NCBI GenBank assembly: GCA_963678675.1
Contig: OY783197.1
Span: 20,127,444-20,191,443 of the forward strand
DNA from: Xiphydria camelus
Taxonomy: Eukaryota > Arthropoda > Insecta > Hymenoptera > Xiphydriidae
Direction of reading: 5' to 3'
Length of the DNA: 64,000 nucleotides
Position 1 is the stretch's first letter; each line of letters starts with the position of its first letter. The notes below the pieces were generated by a model. It had not been told where the DNA came from. It did not search any database and saw only the letters and a list, made by a program, of their open reading frames with translations. The position numbers and the translations under genes are program-made. Shown in pieces: positions 12,088-25,687 of the stretch.

Positions 12088-12445
12088 TATGGCGACCGAG
12101 TATCGTTGTAATACCGATCGGTATTTCGAAGGCACAGTAGACTTTGTGAGACGCGGAAAGGATTTTCCTCCTCGATTAAGTCCTTCTAGGTTGGTCAGAA
12201 AGTCCGTCTATTCTTCCCTCAGACGCTGCATGTCCGCTGCAGACGTATAGCCTGCACATTTCGCCCCGAGCGAATGTGAAATGTATCTACGTATATATAT
12301 AAACGCGGATATAAGATATACGATACAGCAGATCCGTGGATAAAAGGAATCGGCATTGCGTTGCCTAACAATTTCCAACGGATGGCATAATACGTTTCGT
12401 TTCTTTTCGATGCACATCTACAACCGTACCTGTAAAGTAAATATA

Positions 12446-12668
12446 CAGGGTGTCCCAGAAAATACACGCCAAACGATTATCAAACTATACGGAGCGTCTG
12501 TCACATTCACCACTATTAAGATGACCGATGTCTTTCGGACTGGAACGTCTATTCGGTTCGTGTCTGGGCTGTCGGTATTATCACCGAATTTTAGAGAACC
12601 ATCTTGGATCGGGTGCGTCTACCGATATGCAACCCGCTACGCTGGCGTGTATTTTCTGGAACACTCTG
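12446..12668. mobile_element. TA-flanked MITE with CAGGGTGTCCC ends
   Basis: The ends CAGGGTGTCCCAGAAAATAC plus ACGCC and GGCGTGTATTTTCTGGAACA plus CTCTG are inverted over 25 bases with two mismatches. TA lies directly outside both ends (12444-12445, 12669-12670). The 223-base length, TA duplication and CAGGGTGTCCC tip are typical of non-autonomous Tc1/mariner-like elements common in ant genomes, to my knowledge. The plus-strand ORF over it has no domain. Confidence 0.85.
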
Positions 12669-13625
12669 TATACATAGATACGTATCGTCTAGACGATAAA
12701 AATGATAAATGAGAAGACTTTAAATTAAAGCCAAAGCACAAATACGATGAGCCAATGGTAAAACTATATTCAGGGATAGTTAAAGTTTGTCATTTCGAGG
12801 TGATATTAAAAATTAAAAATTTCATAACAACATTATGAAAATTACCTTTTCTCAAAGAAACTTTTTTCCAGGAGATTCTCGTAGTAATTGTTCTTTTGTT
12901 TGATATAATAAAAAAAGCTGCGTAATAAACTTCTTCCCGCTTAACAACCTCTAAAGTACCTATCACTTTCGCCCGGAACCTCCCTTAGCTACGTTGATAC
13001 GTTATAGGCAACCGTGCTTTTTTCTCAGACAGGAGAAAATCTCTCTCTGTCTCTGCCCCGGTTTTCCGCGCAATCCAAGATTCCAGTGAGGGTGAAATCA
13101 GCCCGTAATTGACCGGTGAAAAAAGACCAATCGACCCGGGGATTTATGTAGCTTTACACGCGCTGTATAAATGTCGGGTAGTTCGAGTATCGCTCCCGCC
13201 GCCAGACACGTTCGGGTGGGGCGAGGCCGAGGGGGAGTCGTGTAAAATTTCCCTGGAGGACCGTGGCGGAATCTGCTGAGAGTAAACAGCCTCGGAAAAT
13301 CTCTCGCTAATGTTGCGGCCATTTTTCACCCGAGCTCCGCGTGCGATGCTGCCGAGTTTACACGAAAATTTTAATAGCGCGCGCTGCTTTTTCTCCGTAC
13401 GACTTTCGATCGTCCCGACGCGACGCTCCCGAGGTTAATTGGTTCATTTACTAAAATTGCTCGAGTCGCTATAATTACGCGAATTCATCGCGTACACAGT
13501 AGAATTAACTCATTCTCGTCCTAATGGCATCGCCGGCTCTTCCGATTGTTGTATTATAAAACTATAAAAAGGTCGAGAATTTTTCCCAATACAAATCACT
13601 TTTCTCTAATAATTTAAATAAGATA

Positions 13626-13715
13626 TAGTGTTAAAACATTTTTATTTTGCACTTACAAATTGCGTTGGAAGCTTTTAAAAACACGAAAGTGTGATTCCAA
13701 ATTTCATAAGGAATG
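13626..13715 (-). repeat. Dispersed repeat, AAATTGYGTTGGAAGCTTTTAA segment, copy 1
   Basis: ACAAATTGCGTTGGAAGCTT with TTAAAAACACGAAAGTGTG here matches the reverse complement of 28997-29058 (ACAAATTGTGTTGGAAGCTT, TTAACAAACACAAAAGTGTG), together with the preceding AAACATTTNTRTTT. The two are about 85 percent alike by eye. Confidence 0.7.
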
Positions 13716-14020
13716 TATAGGAAAATCACGATGAATATTGTAGAATCACAATAAGAATAAATGAATATAAATGCACACCTACACTCTACACGAAGTATCA
13801 TTTTATAAACAGCGAGGAAAGAGGTGTCTCCCATTTTTACCCCCATATAACTTTTATCCCATTTTTCCCGTTAATTAGCACGCGAAGGAAAATGCAATTG
13901 TCGTGATAATCGCGTAATTATAAAATATACATAGTTTTTTTAGTAGAAAATAGAGCAATATTATTATGTAGTATTGTCACCCCTGAGTAATATGTATCAT
14001 CATATATAATAAGGGTAGGC

Positions 14021-14036
14021 AGGGTAAAGTGGGGTA
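14021..14036 (+). repeat. GGGTAAAGTGGGGTA terminal-like motif, left
   Basis: AGGGTAAAGTGGGGTA here faces TACCCCACTTTACCCT at 16908-16923. Both are followed inside by a TGGTAGTCA word (14071, 16875), but those are direct, not inverted. Weaker relatives occur near 23940 and 26983. It may mark ends of elements of one family. Confidence 0.5.
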
Positions 14037-14203
14037 CTTAAATTGGCCTCTTATCTCCAAATGGCAATCATGGTAGTCAGGAAATATCATTTCAAGAAGT
14101 AAAAACAGTCCCCTCTCTCTCTTGCACGTGTAATGGGATAGAAAATGAATAAAAAATACTATTTCTCTGTCCAATCGATTCCATTAAACGAGAGGTGCAC
14201 TTT

Positions 14204-14262
14204 TAAAAGTTGTTAAAAAGCTTCGACGTATTTATGAATTAAATTTACAAAATTAATTGTGA
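14204..14262 (+). repeat. Dispersed repeat, GAATTAAATTTACAAAA segment, copy 1
   Basis: TTGTTAAAAAGCTTC, then ATGAATTAAATTTACAAAAT and TAATTGTGAA resembles 28876-28932 (AGTGAATTAAATTTACAAAA, CCAATTGTGAAGTT). With the inverted segment at 13626 it may frame one element of about 640 bases. Confidence 0.5.
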
Positions 14263-15094
14263 AATTACGCACATCAATATTTAATTAGTTAAAATTTAAT
14301 GAAAATGTAACCGACGATTATTAGTTCACATAGCTGACTGTTACTACTACTACTATTAATTTGTATTTTAATTAAGTTGTAACATTTGCTGAACAACAAA
14401 TGCAAAACGAGTGTCTCACGTTTCGCAAAAATCTTTTATTTCTACTCTCCATTTCACCCCGCAGCGTACCATTTTAATGGCTACGGTATCGTCGAAGTCG
14501 ACGCGCTTCCATATACCGCCTCGAGCGCGACTGAGTAGTGCAGGACGCCAATTTTCAAGCCCATTGGACGCGGCCTCTCCTCTGAAAGGATTGGTGGAAC
14601 GGGAGGGGAGCGACGGGGAGGTAAACGGAGAAAAGGGAAAAGCGGAATAGCCGTACCGCGTATTTCCCAGCGCGTAATTTCTTCGCCCGACTCGCGTCGC
14701 TTTATTTAACGAGCACGGTAATTCATAAGCGAACAATCTCGCTTTAATGCGATTCCGATGGAATTCGTTCGGCTCGTCGAACGTAAACGACGTTGCGTCG
14801 ACGGCGCCGGCCGTGGAAAACTGTTCTTCCCGCACGATCTGGACTACCTCTAAGTGCCCATACGAAGAGTATAACATTGACCGGGAGAGGGGCGATATTT
14901 TCGCATATAGGGGAAACTACGAGAAAGGGAATGGGATATTTGGATTGGTTTGCGGTACGGGGAACGAGCGTTTCTTCGCGATAAGCTTCTAGATCGATCG
15001 CAGATTTTATATCGAATCGTCAGCACTGGCTATTCCACTTACCTTTCACTTTGAAACAATTTAATTTCGTCAAATTACATAACATTATTGTTTA

Positions 15095-15330
15095 AATGGC
15101 TTTTTTAGAACAAGAAAGAACTTAAATACATACATATACATATATGTAACACTTTTTAGATTTATATGTATATTTTAAACAATTTTAATAGACTAGAAAT
15201 CACGCTATTTGAGAAATTTGAATATTTTCGAAAAATTCCAGAAAATTCTTCATTTTCCCTGACTTTCCCTGATCCACATAATTCCCTGAAAATTCCAGGT
15301 TTCCCGGAATTCCCTGACCGCTGGAAACCG
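15095..15330 (+). repeat. Dispersed repeat with CCCTGACTTTCCCTG tail, copy 1
   Basis: ATGGCTTTTTTAGAACAAGA, then TTTTAATAGACTAGAA, GAGAAATTTGAATATTTTCG, AAAAATTCCAGAAAATTCTT and a series of CCCTGA / TTCCAGG words corresponds in order to 58915-59150. The terminal part is built of short TTCC(A/C)GG and TTCCCTGA repeats. Same orientation at both loci. Confidence 0.7.
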
Positions 15331-15485
15331 TGAAGGTGTGTGCTTTTTCGCATACAAATTTTGAAATAAATTTTAGATCGGAAATAGTTTTAGGAGTTGA
15401 ATCACGATTTGCGGATTTATAATCGACTTACGGAATATTTCAAATAACCCACAAACTCACGACAAATTCACACGCATGCAGCCGT

Positions 15486-15504
15486 ACACACACACACACA
15501 CACA
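15486..15504 (+). repeat. (AC)n microsatellite
   Basis: About nine AC units. Similar short CA runs occur at 28326-28341 and 41106-41121. Confidence 0.9.
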
Positions 15505-16578
15505 AGCGTGATTTACCGATGTAAACACATCAGAGCGCAAAACCTCGTCGACGGCAGGCGTCACGGCGCGGGCGACAGAGCTTGGTGCTCGATGAAATTT
15601 GTCGCTTGCCGACGAAAGATCGCACGTGGATCGATATTTGCGTGCTCCTCCTCAACCGCGCTTCCGCTCGTTCCGCATGCGACGGCACGTCCAACTTTAT
15701 TACACCCGAGTCATAAAATTTCCATTAACGTAATGGAAAATATGATTAATAACAAAACCGTCAACGCTGCTGCAGCGGGCGGGGAATATTCGTCGAAGTA
15801 AAAATCGACGATGGGCGGTTGTAAGTTCTGCCCGGAAAGCTTATTAGTGCTTTATCATTTCTGCGAGAAAAAATGATATAGGATGATTAATAGGTTGGAT
15901 GATATATCGAGTATCTGATATTTGACGATTCAATTACTGTTTCGAATTTGATTAAAGTATCTCGTATAGGAAATCTTCACTTTTCTTCCTACCAAGCTTT
16001 TATCCGTAAATGGAAAAAAGGGATTTCTAGATTCTCAAATTATATGAGACCGTAGGTTGGAAAGCCATCGGTTCCCCGCCGACGATAATTTTCGAGCTTT
16101 TATGGAGAATGGGAAAAGACACGCATCGCTCGGACACTTTCAAAAGCTGTGGCGACTCTTTGGAAAAGCACGCCACTGACATAACTGTGATCGGGCAAAG
16201 AGCTTTTACCATTGAAAGCTTGCAGAGTTGATCGGTAACGACGAGAGTTGGGAAATTTATCGGCCGAGTGGAAAGCTTCATTTTCCGTGTCCTTCGGAGC
16301 TTGCGACGATCTTACCCTCCGTTACTCTCTAGGTATACGACACCATCGGAATTTGAAAAGCTCAAACGGGAATCTGCTTTACCGATGGTAAAGAAGCGAG
16401 AATTTATCTACCGCCAAATAAAGGAAAATTGGTTACAGTTGGATAATACATTTTGTTGATTTTACAATGCAACATCCGTTTCATTTTATTTATTTTATAC
16501 GATAAACTTGAAGCTATACCAGCCGATTAGTCAGTTCATATCCGATTTCTTCACCTTTGATTAAAACTTAACTTTGAT

Positions 16579-16763
16579 GTACCAGCCATTTTTACAACTT
16601 TATCCAGTAAGGCTGAGACTCGAGCTCGTCTTTAAGAATTGATACAGAGAAACTAGTTCTATGTACTGTTTACAACAGTAAATAAAAGTGTCTCATCTGT
16701 ACAAATTCTTGAGAACGAATTCGAGTCTCAGCGCTACTGGATGAAGCAGTCAAAATTGCTGTG
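16579..16763. repeat. 185-base imperfect palindrome (foldback element or hairpin)
   Basis: The left arm CAGCCATTTTTACAACTTTA, TCCAGTAAGGCTGAGACTCG, TCTTTAAGAATTGATACAGA faces a right arm that reversed reads CAGCAATTTTGACTGCTTCA, TCCAGTAGCGCTGAGACTCG, TTCTCAAGAATTTGTACAGA. The centre ACTGTTTACAACAGTAAATA is also self-complementary. Arms are about 80 bases. Confidence 0.75.
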
Positions 16764-16907
16764 TTCTTTTTTTTCCGTATATATAAACTTTTCGAAGTCT
16801 GATATACGGAGAAAAGTAGGAGAGCGAGATGGGATGGAATACTTTTGACGGCTTCTAGCGACCATTGCCTACTATGGTAGTCAAGAACCAACCCAAATTT
16901 TCCATTT

Positions 16908-16923
16908 TACCCCACTTTACCCT
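16908..16923 (-). repeat. GGGTAAAGTGGGGTA terminal-like motif, right
   Basis: Exact reverse complement over 16 bases of 14021-14036. If the two are ends of one element it would be 2.9 kb and would contain the palindrome at 16579; if not, they are independent fragments. Confidence 0.5.
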
Positions 16924-19900
16924 ACTTATATGCGAACGTTTGCCAGCTGATCATAAACGGACGAGAAGTACCAACCAAAAAAATTTCTATTTTAATAAAG
17001 CTTTATGATATCGTACAAAATAATAGGATACCTGAAGAAGAATTTGTTACGAGGGCATTTTTTATTATGGTAGAATTAGACCATTTCTTCAACATTGGCC
17101 AAAATGTTAACACTTGGAATACTTTCTTCCACTGTACATCAATGAAGCTCTTAAGCTTTGAGATACGAAAACACAGAGACGGAAAGGTAAGAAGAGGGGA
17201 AAAATGGCAGAGTGCAATATCACCTCAAAGATGCGACACGAATGGTCGGTTCTCAGGACTGAAAATAAGGGAAACAACGCAGAGGTGGAACAGAAAGGGA
17301 AGAGCAACAGAGTACACCGACGTCGTTTCAACACTTGAGAGAGACTACATCATTAATTCGACTCTTAATTGTCCGACCTTTGTTTCCGGAAGCCACAGTG
17401 GGGCGGATTTAACCCTTTCTCTCACCGGCAACTCGGTTTCGTTGGGTCCTCTAAAAGAGGAGGGCCAAACGTTGCGCCGTGACTAAAAGCGCTTTTGAGG
17501 GGCGAAACGAGTAGGTACCCTCAATTCAAATTCGATTGCGTCTGTCGACGAGAGAGAGTCGGCATTTTAGTCGATACCGCGCCTGATCGACATTTATGAA
17601 GATGAATTTGTAGGATACCACGAAAATTAGAAAATTAAATGTGCTCTTGGTAAATTTCACCTGTCGACGATATATTTAAATAATTTAGTAAAAGAAACAA
17701 TGATTCTGAGTACCTACTATATGCAATTTTTTCACAGACTACAAATTTGCTATTCGCCATACGAATATACGTAGTAAGACTGGTAAAGAACTGAAATTAC
17801 GATTAATAACTCGTAACCCAAGGATAAGTTTCCATGGCATATACATTCAGTTATGTATCTCCGCATTGATGGAAAGTTTAATCTTGGAGTCGGCACCACC
17901 TGAGCGTGAATTAAATATAAATGTAATTAATAATTCGAATCCAAGTGTGCAATTTCCTCTGAACTGTCGTGAAAAGGGTCAGAAAGGGTTCGCGAGAAAA
18001 GCGATAATGCTTACCTCTTTTCGAGTTAATAAGAGAACTTGCACATTACCTATCGCCACGCCAAGGGTTGATTAGAGGGAAGTACAACGATCTTATAGGT
18101 CGGAGCAGAAATCTACCTTTGCGAATTAGATTGATAATGAGAGACGGTCCTTTACATTCAAAACCCGAATTACCCTTGCCCGGTAAATTACCGCGTCGTG
18201 CTTATTCTTCGCGTGTATAGATAGACCCTCCCTCCTTTTCCCATTGAGAATCGTAGGGCGAGCTGCTTCCCTCCCTGCGCACGTGGAGGGCAGACCTTTG
18301 AGTAAATGAGAGAAGAGAACTCGCCCGACCATTTCTCGGTTGGGTGGAAGAGAGATTACAGTTGGAAGTGCGTTAGCTGCTACTTTGTCCTTTCATGTAT
18401 TAGCTCCGAAAAAATAACCACGTGCCATATTTGAGTTATTTGATACACTCATGATTTCATTGTTCTCTTCCGAATGTCATATTAGTTCTATGAAACGTAG
18501 CAGGTTGTAAACTGCATTATTTTCGCTTGTATAAATGTAAATGAAGGGGCGTCGAGATCCTCAGGGCTTGTAGAATTAGAAATTTCTTCGAGAGCTCTTG
18601 CGAGAGATGTAGATAATTGATGAATAAAGTTTTCCGTTTGGATTATTTTATTGAATATTTTGCATACGTTTCAAGAAATTCTAGTCTTTCTCTATCGAAA
18701 AATAGAGGAATTGTAGCTCTTTAAAGTGATCTTTGTACTATTCTTTTCTGACTAGTATTTTTGTCCGGGTATTAAATCATTTTCTCTTTTTTTCTCATGA
18801 ATTAGCGGATGTCTAAAAATTAAACATTGCTGTATTAAAATATTTTGAATTCTCACGCCTCCTCCCTTGTCAAGAGGGAGGCTCTTTAACAACTTCTACC
18901 TTATCAATTTTATTCAAGATTCTGGAAAAAGCAGACGTTTAAAAGACAGATTTTACTTAACAATATCCTCGTATGTAGATAATCGACTGGTTAGAATAAT
19001 CGAGAGGGCGAAAGCTCGACCGATTGTCCTACGTTCTTCGGGCTAGGTTTACTGCTTTTTCGGTAGAGCCACACATGTCTTCCCCGGATCGCATACCGAG
19101 CACATTCGGGATTATACCAGTCCCGCGGGATACGCGGTCCATGATATGTATTATTTCTGGTTGTATAAATCCGTCGCGCGCGCGCACGCGCGGCGCGGGA
19201 TATACTATACATCGCCCGAGGAATAGGCTGACCGGTGAACCTTTGTTTGCTACCTGGATAATGTAGAAGGTAGTTGGTAGGCAGCCCAATACCTACGCAG
19301 AGCACGTCTACCCGCCTAACTGGGCCATGTCAATAGGTTTCGAGGGTACGTAGCGTTCCAATATTTCATCACGTTTCAAAAAACCATACGCATGAAGATA
19401 AGTGTTTCTTTGTATTCTTATTTAACCCAAATTTGTACTCTCTTAAATCTTAAGTTAACTGTAAATGAGCCAAATTTAATGTTAATATTTCACTGGGAAA
19501 TTGGTCCTTAAATAAATTTTCAAATGAATGAGAAGTAACAAAAATATAAGAAAAGGGTGAAAGTAGGATGTCATCTAGTAAGTTCGTCCGAGTGTAAACA
19601 TTCAATCATTCTTTAATCGATCGCAAATTCGAACCCGTCCTCTCGTCGATTTCACAGTTATTTCCGCGATTCGAGTAGGAAATATTTTATTCCATCCGAT
19701 CGACCTTACTTCATTCGACTCCCACGGCACGAACCGCAGCGGAAGTGAACGGATAAAATATCGATGCTACTCGCGTTTTTCCCCGACTACTTATAGTTTC
19801 ATTTCATTTGCAGGACCCTCGTTCGATTTTCACTGTACGAAGCAATAGCGGAAATAATCGAATAATATTCGTGCTACACAGCGTTTCCGCTCGATTACTC

Positions 19901-21832
19901 CCCGCCAACTCCCCTTCGGTACGTCATACTCCACGCGCAACCCCTTTTCGCAAAGCACGGCGGTGTTAACACATGCCGCGTACGTCTCTAGGGAGTAGAA
20001 GACAATTTACGAGAGAAACCATGCTGTAATTGTTACATAAAATTAAAATAAGTTCTTCTAATTTTGTACGGGCTATATAAGAATGACATATATTCAAATC
20101 GCGTTGATTTTATTATTTATATTTATTGAAATCTCGAATGATTTCCCATCGATGGTTACCAACCGCTAGAAACTATATTTTAAGTTATGAAAAATAAAAT
20201 ACAAAAAATAGTTTTACAACTTCCATGTTATGCTTTACACAATCGATCTCCCTTCATAAGTAAACACTGTATATAGTATAGCCAAAGTGTAGGTATCTAA
20301 GAGTAGGTTAGATACCAACTCTCTTTGGTATAGCATTGAAAAACTAGGGCAATCAACCCCGAATGTTTCTCAACTCCCTATCCTGCTTGAAAAGGCCGAA
20401 TTAACTCTAACGAACCAAGGATGATATTTCGGTTCAGGGAGGAAAACTCGAATGCATTTGAACAAAGCAAATTTTCTTAAACTACTACATAATGAGAGGT
20501 TACTTGAAAAGACAAAATTAGTAGTCGGCACGGAAAGACTGATACTAGTAAATTTTACTGTATTTACAAGAAAAAAGATACACATGAGAGTTTTTAAATG
20601 TTTTTATAGTGTGGTACAGTCATTTTTCTTTTGGAAAAATTAAATCGTTATAATTTACATTACAATTTAATAGTTTCTAAGGAAAAGTTGTTCTTCAGCA
20701 CAGTAGGAATACCCGAAAATCCTTATGTGTACCTCTTTTATTACAAATACTATACAATTTACTGGATCAGTCTTCCCCTGAATGCTATCACCCATGAGTC
20801 ATTTCTGACTATTCTACTTTCGTGGATAACACTGGCACGGACTGTTTTATTCCATCAAATGTATAAGATCTTAAGGCATATATGTACGTATGTGTCAAAT
20901 GTGTTTATATTATCCTCCCACTAAAGAAATTTAATTTTCATCTTCCTGTTACTGCTTTATGACATTAACTACTTCAACGTGACCACCGTTCCTTTGCGCG
21001 GAGTTCAGATGATGGTAGCTATACGTACGTAGGTGTAAAGACGCGATATAACACGAATACGTAATTAAGCCAAGTGTAGTTTATGGTGTCATTTCACAGT
21101 CCGTTAAACTTAGTTCGTATGTAGGTTATTGGCTGATAGACGCCCGCTAACTTTTTCCATTTATTCTCATTGTCGCTACAGTTCTGGCGTAGGCAGTGTA
21201 ATTTCGCTAGTGTACAGGTAGAGCTACGGGGACGACCGCGTTCATTTTAACTTCATCCGGCAAAGTGGGATTTCACGATGGCCATTAAACTACGAGACGA
21301 TTGAGTAAAACGTCGATGTCGACTGTAAAATTCTAACGATCCAAAAAGTGTCATATTCATATTTTACGTATGTACGGCCGAATAAAAATTCCACGAGTCC
21401 CACTGAACGGAAGTATCAAAACATCAGACAACCCACACAATGAACTCCCGAATTCACGAAGCAGGAAGACTGCCAAAAGAATGGTTCGGCACGTTTCGTT
21501 ATATGTTATACCGCGTCGATATGATATAAAGATAATCCGACGAAATCGGATTTGGGAGATCGCGTCCACAAATATCGCAGTAATTCCAAGAGGCATCGTT
21601 TCGCGGATGGATCGACAGATTGTCGCGCGTTGCTGGCGAGGCAATGGTACTTGGAGATGGAAAGGAAGATATTTCGATAAAGGGAAAGATAGTGGATTCC
21701 GGTTAAGGGAAGCGTTCGATGAAATACTGGCCTACTGAGATATTAATGCTACAACATTGCTTATTCTGTTTATGATTTTTGCAATATAAGAAGCGAAATA
21801 ATCTCTGTATCAATGCTATCAAATTAAAAATA

Positions 21833-21879
21833 CTTTAATGAAAAATTTGACGTAGATGAATTAAAAATTTTCATTAAAG
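21833..21879. repeat. Short hairpin
   Basis: CTTTAATGAAAAATTT and AAAAATTTTCATTAAAG are inverted over about 16 bases, separated by about 15 bases. Surroundings are AT-rich and featureless. Confidence 0.75.
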
Positions 21880-23029
21880 CATGTTAAAAAATGATGCGTT
21901 TTAAATGCAGCATAATTTTGCAAAAAATCAATGTAAAATTATCAATTTAATTGGAAAATATAATTTGAATTAAGAAACGAAATTGTATTATCCTGTTAAT
22001 AACAGTAATTTTTTACAAAAATCATTCCACCTCTCTTAAACCTACGTAAATTTTAACCTACGAAAATTTTAATTATAGTATAGGTACTTACCGAGTCGAC
22101 TTCTAAATAGAAATATAGAATGTCTCGAATACTATATACCTATTATCTCGGACAGAGAAAGGAGCTTCGTGATGCAGAGCACTTGGAAAGGAGAAAATTC
22201 ACAAAGACGTACCTGAAACAAAGAAGGAGAATCGCGTAATTAGTTCTACGCAAGAGAATGGTTGGTTGATTACATTGGAAAGGATTAAATGAAAGATTGA
22301 AAGAAGGATGAAAGGAAGTACGGCCTTCTTCGCGTAAGCAGAGGAAAATAACGCCGGGAGACCTATTATGCAATCACGAGAGAAATTAAACTTTATGTTA
22401 TTCCGTAGAGATATTCGTAGAAAGAATCGCAGGAATGTTTATACGTTTATAAGCATCTTCGCAAAAGACACTTTGTTAATGTTCACAAATTTATAATTAC
22501 AAATGTTTCAAGTGAAATTCAATAATAGCTCTCAAACTCGAAAACCTCCCCTTAAAAATACGCCTCCGCGCCAATGGTAAGCATCGCCTAAGAACCCTCC
22601 TCGGCGAATTTCTGAGAAATGGAAGTTAGTTTCTAACTGCGAACGAACGCAAGGGGCAACAATATTGGATGAAGGGGAAGAAAGTGGAGGAAGGTGCGCG
22701 AAAAAGAGAAAGGAGAGGTCCAATACGAAAACCCTGCGAGGCAAAGGGTTGCTCGGAATCCTGGAAAGGGTGACGGGCTGAATATCTTCCGCATAGAAGG
22801 TAACAAAATATGATTGGACCCTCCTCCGTCTTCGCTCATGAAGTTTCCGCGACACTCTTCAACTTTTCACGAAGTGATATGTGACCTGACAGTTGGACGA
22901 CAAGTGGAGGAGAGTCGACAAGAACTCATACTACAGGGAAGAAAATGTTATTTCTACTTCTCGTCAAATTTACCTTCGTTGCAGAAAAACGTTTTTGAAC
23001 AGAAACATTTTTAATATATGATTTAAGTA

Positions 23030-23068
23030 TATTATATATTTCAATATAGAATTATATTGAAATATAAA
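23030..23068. repeat. Short AT hairpin
   Basis: TATATTTCAATATA and TATATTGAAATATA are exact inverted copies around a 4-base loop, within AT-rich sequence. Confidence 0.8.
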
Positions 23069-25649
23069 TAGGGTCCATTCGATTCACGTATAATTATAAT
23101 TAAATATCCTATTCATAACCTTCATAAAAAAATATTGTGTGATATTCATATTTATATATTCCGCTTTTTCAATTTCGAAGTGTCCCGGTAGTCTTCGTGA
23201 AACCACTCACGCGTAGGAACGACGCGTGGATCTGGCAATCGTCATTTCCAATTCCCGTGGAGTTTCCCCCCTGCATGATTGAGAAACGGATTTCCGATAG
23301 ATCGGACATTTCAAATAAATTGCGGTTACCGATGAGGGAGCCGCGAGACTTTCGTTATACCGGGCAGTCAAAGAGGACGCAACGGTACACCCCGCAAAGT
23401 CGTTACCTGAAAGGGTTCAGTAATCTGTGACCGGAAGGATGCGATGACTAGAGGATATCCCACACTCGCCGTTTTGTACATATACGAATACCCCGTTTCG
23501 CGGTGGCTTTTGCATTCAGACCGTGACTGACTGCCTAATTGAAATCAGGGATGGTGGATCGTATAGAAATGCCAAAAGGGAGGAGGATTGAAGGAGGAGA
23601 ACGAGATGGAGTAATGGAAGTTTCTTCCTCGAGACGAGTTGCATTTTGATGCACATCTTTGAAGGCGCGCTTACACGCGTTAAGATCCTTCGGAGGACTC
23701 GACAGTCTCTTAAGGAGAGAGTCGAGAAAGTGTTGAGTGTTTCTTCACTCGATTTTTTTTCGAATCAGTAAGCAATTAAATTACATCTGCACGTTATTTT
23801 CAAGTAAATAATATCTTTGATAGTATAATTGCTTGCAATTAATATTACTTTCTAAATTTGTCGAGTTATCGGATACACTTATTAATAAAAGATAAAGGCG
23901 TATAGTAGCTACAAAGATATGTTTCCTTTTACCCCTCCATTTTATCTCACTTCACCCTATTTTTCCTCCAAGGGTTTCTGAGGCGGAAAGTAAAGCAATA
24001 AGTCAACAGAAATGTTCAATACTCGCCGAGGAGTCCTGGTGGTGTACTAGGGTGCATATTTTCAATTTTTACAAGTATCAGGAAAGGAAGAAAAGAGGTA
24101 CACATACAGCATCCGCTTCCCCGCGCAAAGGCAAAGCCGCCCTTGTACATATGTATATCTCAAAGATAGATTACTCTTGCGGGGATACATACTCTGTAGC
24201 TCTAGAGATTATGTACACAATAATTCTACGATGATAATTTTCTAATATCCCTGAAGAAATGCACCTGGGATATTTTTTTCTGGTTTTAACAGAATGTACT
24301 GTAATTGAAAGAAAAATGTATAAACGAGATTTAGTGAATCGATAAAATATAGCTCATCAAAGTAACCTCTGATGTGCCTTGGAATTTATTTGGAAAGATT
24401 GATTTGTATGTACCGTAAATGTTAAAAAACAAGAGCTGATTGTTTCTCCCGTTTCTCGACGAGTGTTATTTGCTGGGAAAGCAGTCGTCTACTCGACGGA
24501 TGACAAACGGTGACAGAGGAAGGGTCGCAGTTCTTACGACTTGTGCGAGTCCGTGCTTTCTGTGTCTTTCGAATGAATGAACGTCCCTTCGATGATTAAC
24601 GGCCTGATGCGGCGTAGGCGGTAACGATGGCGCTTGCGACGTTGATAGCGATAACAATCGAGAATGCAATAGCTGCAAAGAAAGTTTCTGATGCGCTAAG
24701 AATGAATTTTTGACTCTAAATCAGACTGGCTCACTTCTCATTTCATATCAGTGAATTTTTACTGTCTGAAATTTAGAGAAGACTTCTTACTTGACACATA
24801 AAAAATCTAGGAATTCATTTGAAAAACCAAGATTGCTTTCCTTTGCTAATCCATCCTAATCCGATATTTGGTATTTCTTTTTCAGGAAATTACGTGAAAT
24901 CTCATTTAAAATGGAGATTCTCTAACGAAAAGTGAAGTCATCCCAGTAGACGGAAACTTTAAAAATGTTAAAGATCCAACGCTTCGTTAGTGATCCGCCA
25001 CATGCAACGAATTCTATAGGTACATTCAGTTCGCACCTGGTGTTCCGCACTACACCCTTCCGCGCTGGCGTCATTAATCTTCGTTCGTCGATTCGAAATG
25101 GAAAGCTCCCGGCACTGCGGAAATCGTTATTTGAAATGAAGAACTGATAAATATTTGAGCGCCGAGAGAGGTCGGAATTTCCATATACCGCTTGAGTTCT
25201 CCCCTTTACTTGATCCTATATAAAATGAGCGAGAAGGTAAATGCGAGGATGAAAGAAAGGAGGAGGGGATACAGCGACGACCTCAATTTTTCTCGCTCGT
25301 ATAGGTAAATTTGCCAAGTACATCGGCACTTGAAGAAATATACCTTCTATGTAGGGTGAAACTGCTTACATTATTCGATCCCCGGCTCTCAAATTAAACC
25401 ACTTTTCTCTAAAAGTCACCTGGTACACATTGTCACTCGTCAAATGTAGTAATACCGCTAGACATTTTGGATAGTAGTTTTCGAAAGGTGGAAGCAAATT
25501 AGAAAACAGTGATTCTTTACGCAATACATCATTATGAGCCTCTTTCAAGAATTAATCTTATTACAAACATCATAAGTAAATGGATTTATAAAAAAAAACT
25601 ATAACACCAGCAGACTCAGTACAAGGTGTTAAAGTCATGTGTGTATGTA

Positions 25650-25687
25650 GAAGAAGAAGAAGATGATGATGATGATGATGATGAAGA
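25650..25687 (+). repeat. (AAG)n and (ATG)n trinucleotide repeat
   Basis: Four AAG units pass into seven ATG units. The ATG run gives an ORF starting with seven methionines that is not a credible gene. Confidence 0.9.

Larger units (their letters stand above)
10784..13625. other. No gene recognised outside the two MITEs
   Basis: Apart from the elements at 11802 and 12446, this holds a GC-rich patch at 10950-11420 with mutually shadowing ORFs and nothing conserved. Confidence 0.4.
14263..16578. other. No gene recognised apart from the repeat at 15095
   Basis: The longest frame in the window (14416-14877 minus, 153 codons) lies here. Its sequence is Arg/Ser-rich without a domain and is opposed by other ORFs. 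Confidence 0.4.

Noticed and set aside
14416..14877. 153-codon minus-strand ORF, the longest frame in the window
   Set aside because: Arg/Ser-rich with no domain, overlapped by ORFs on the other strand; length is within what chance gives over 64 kb in six frames.
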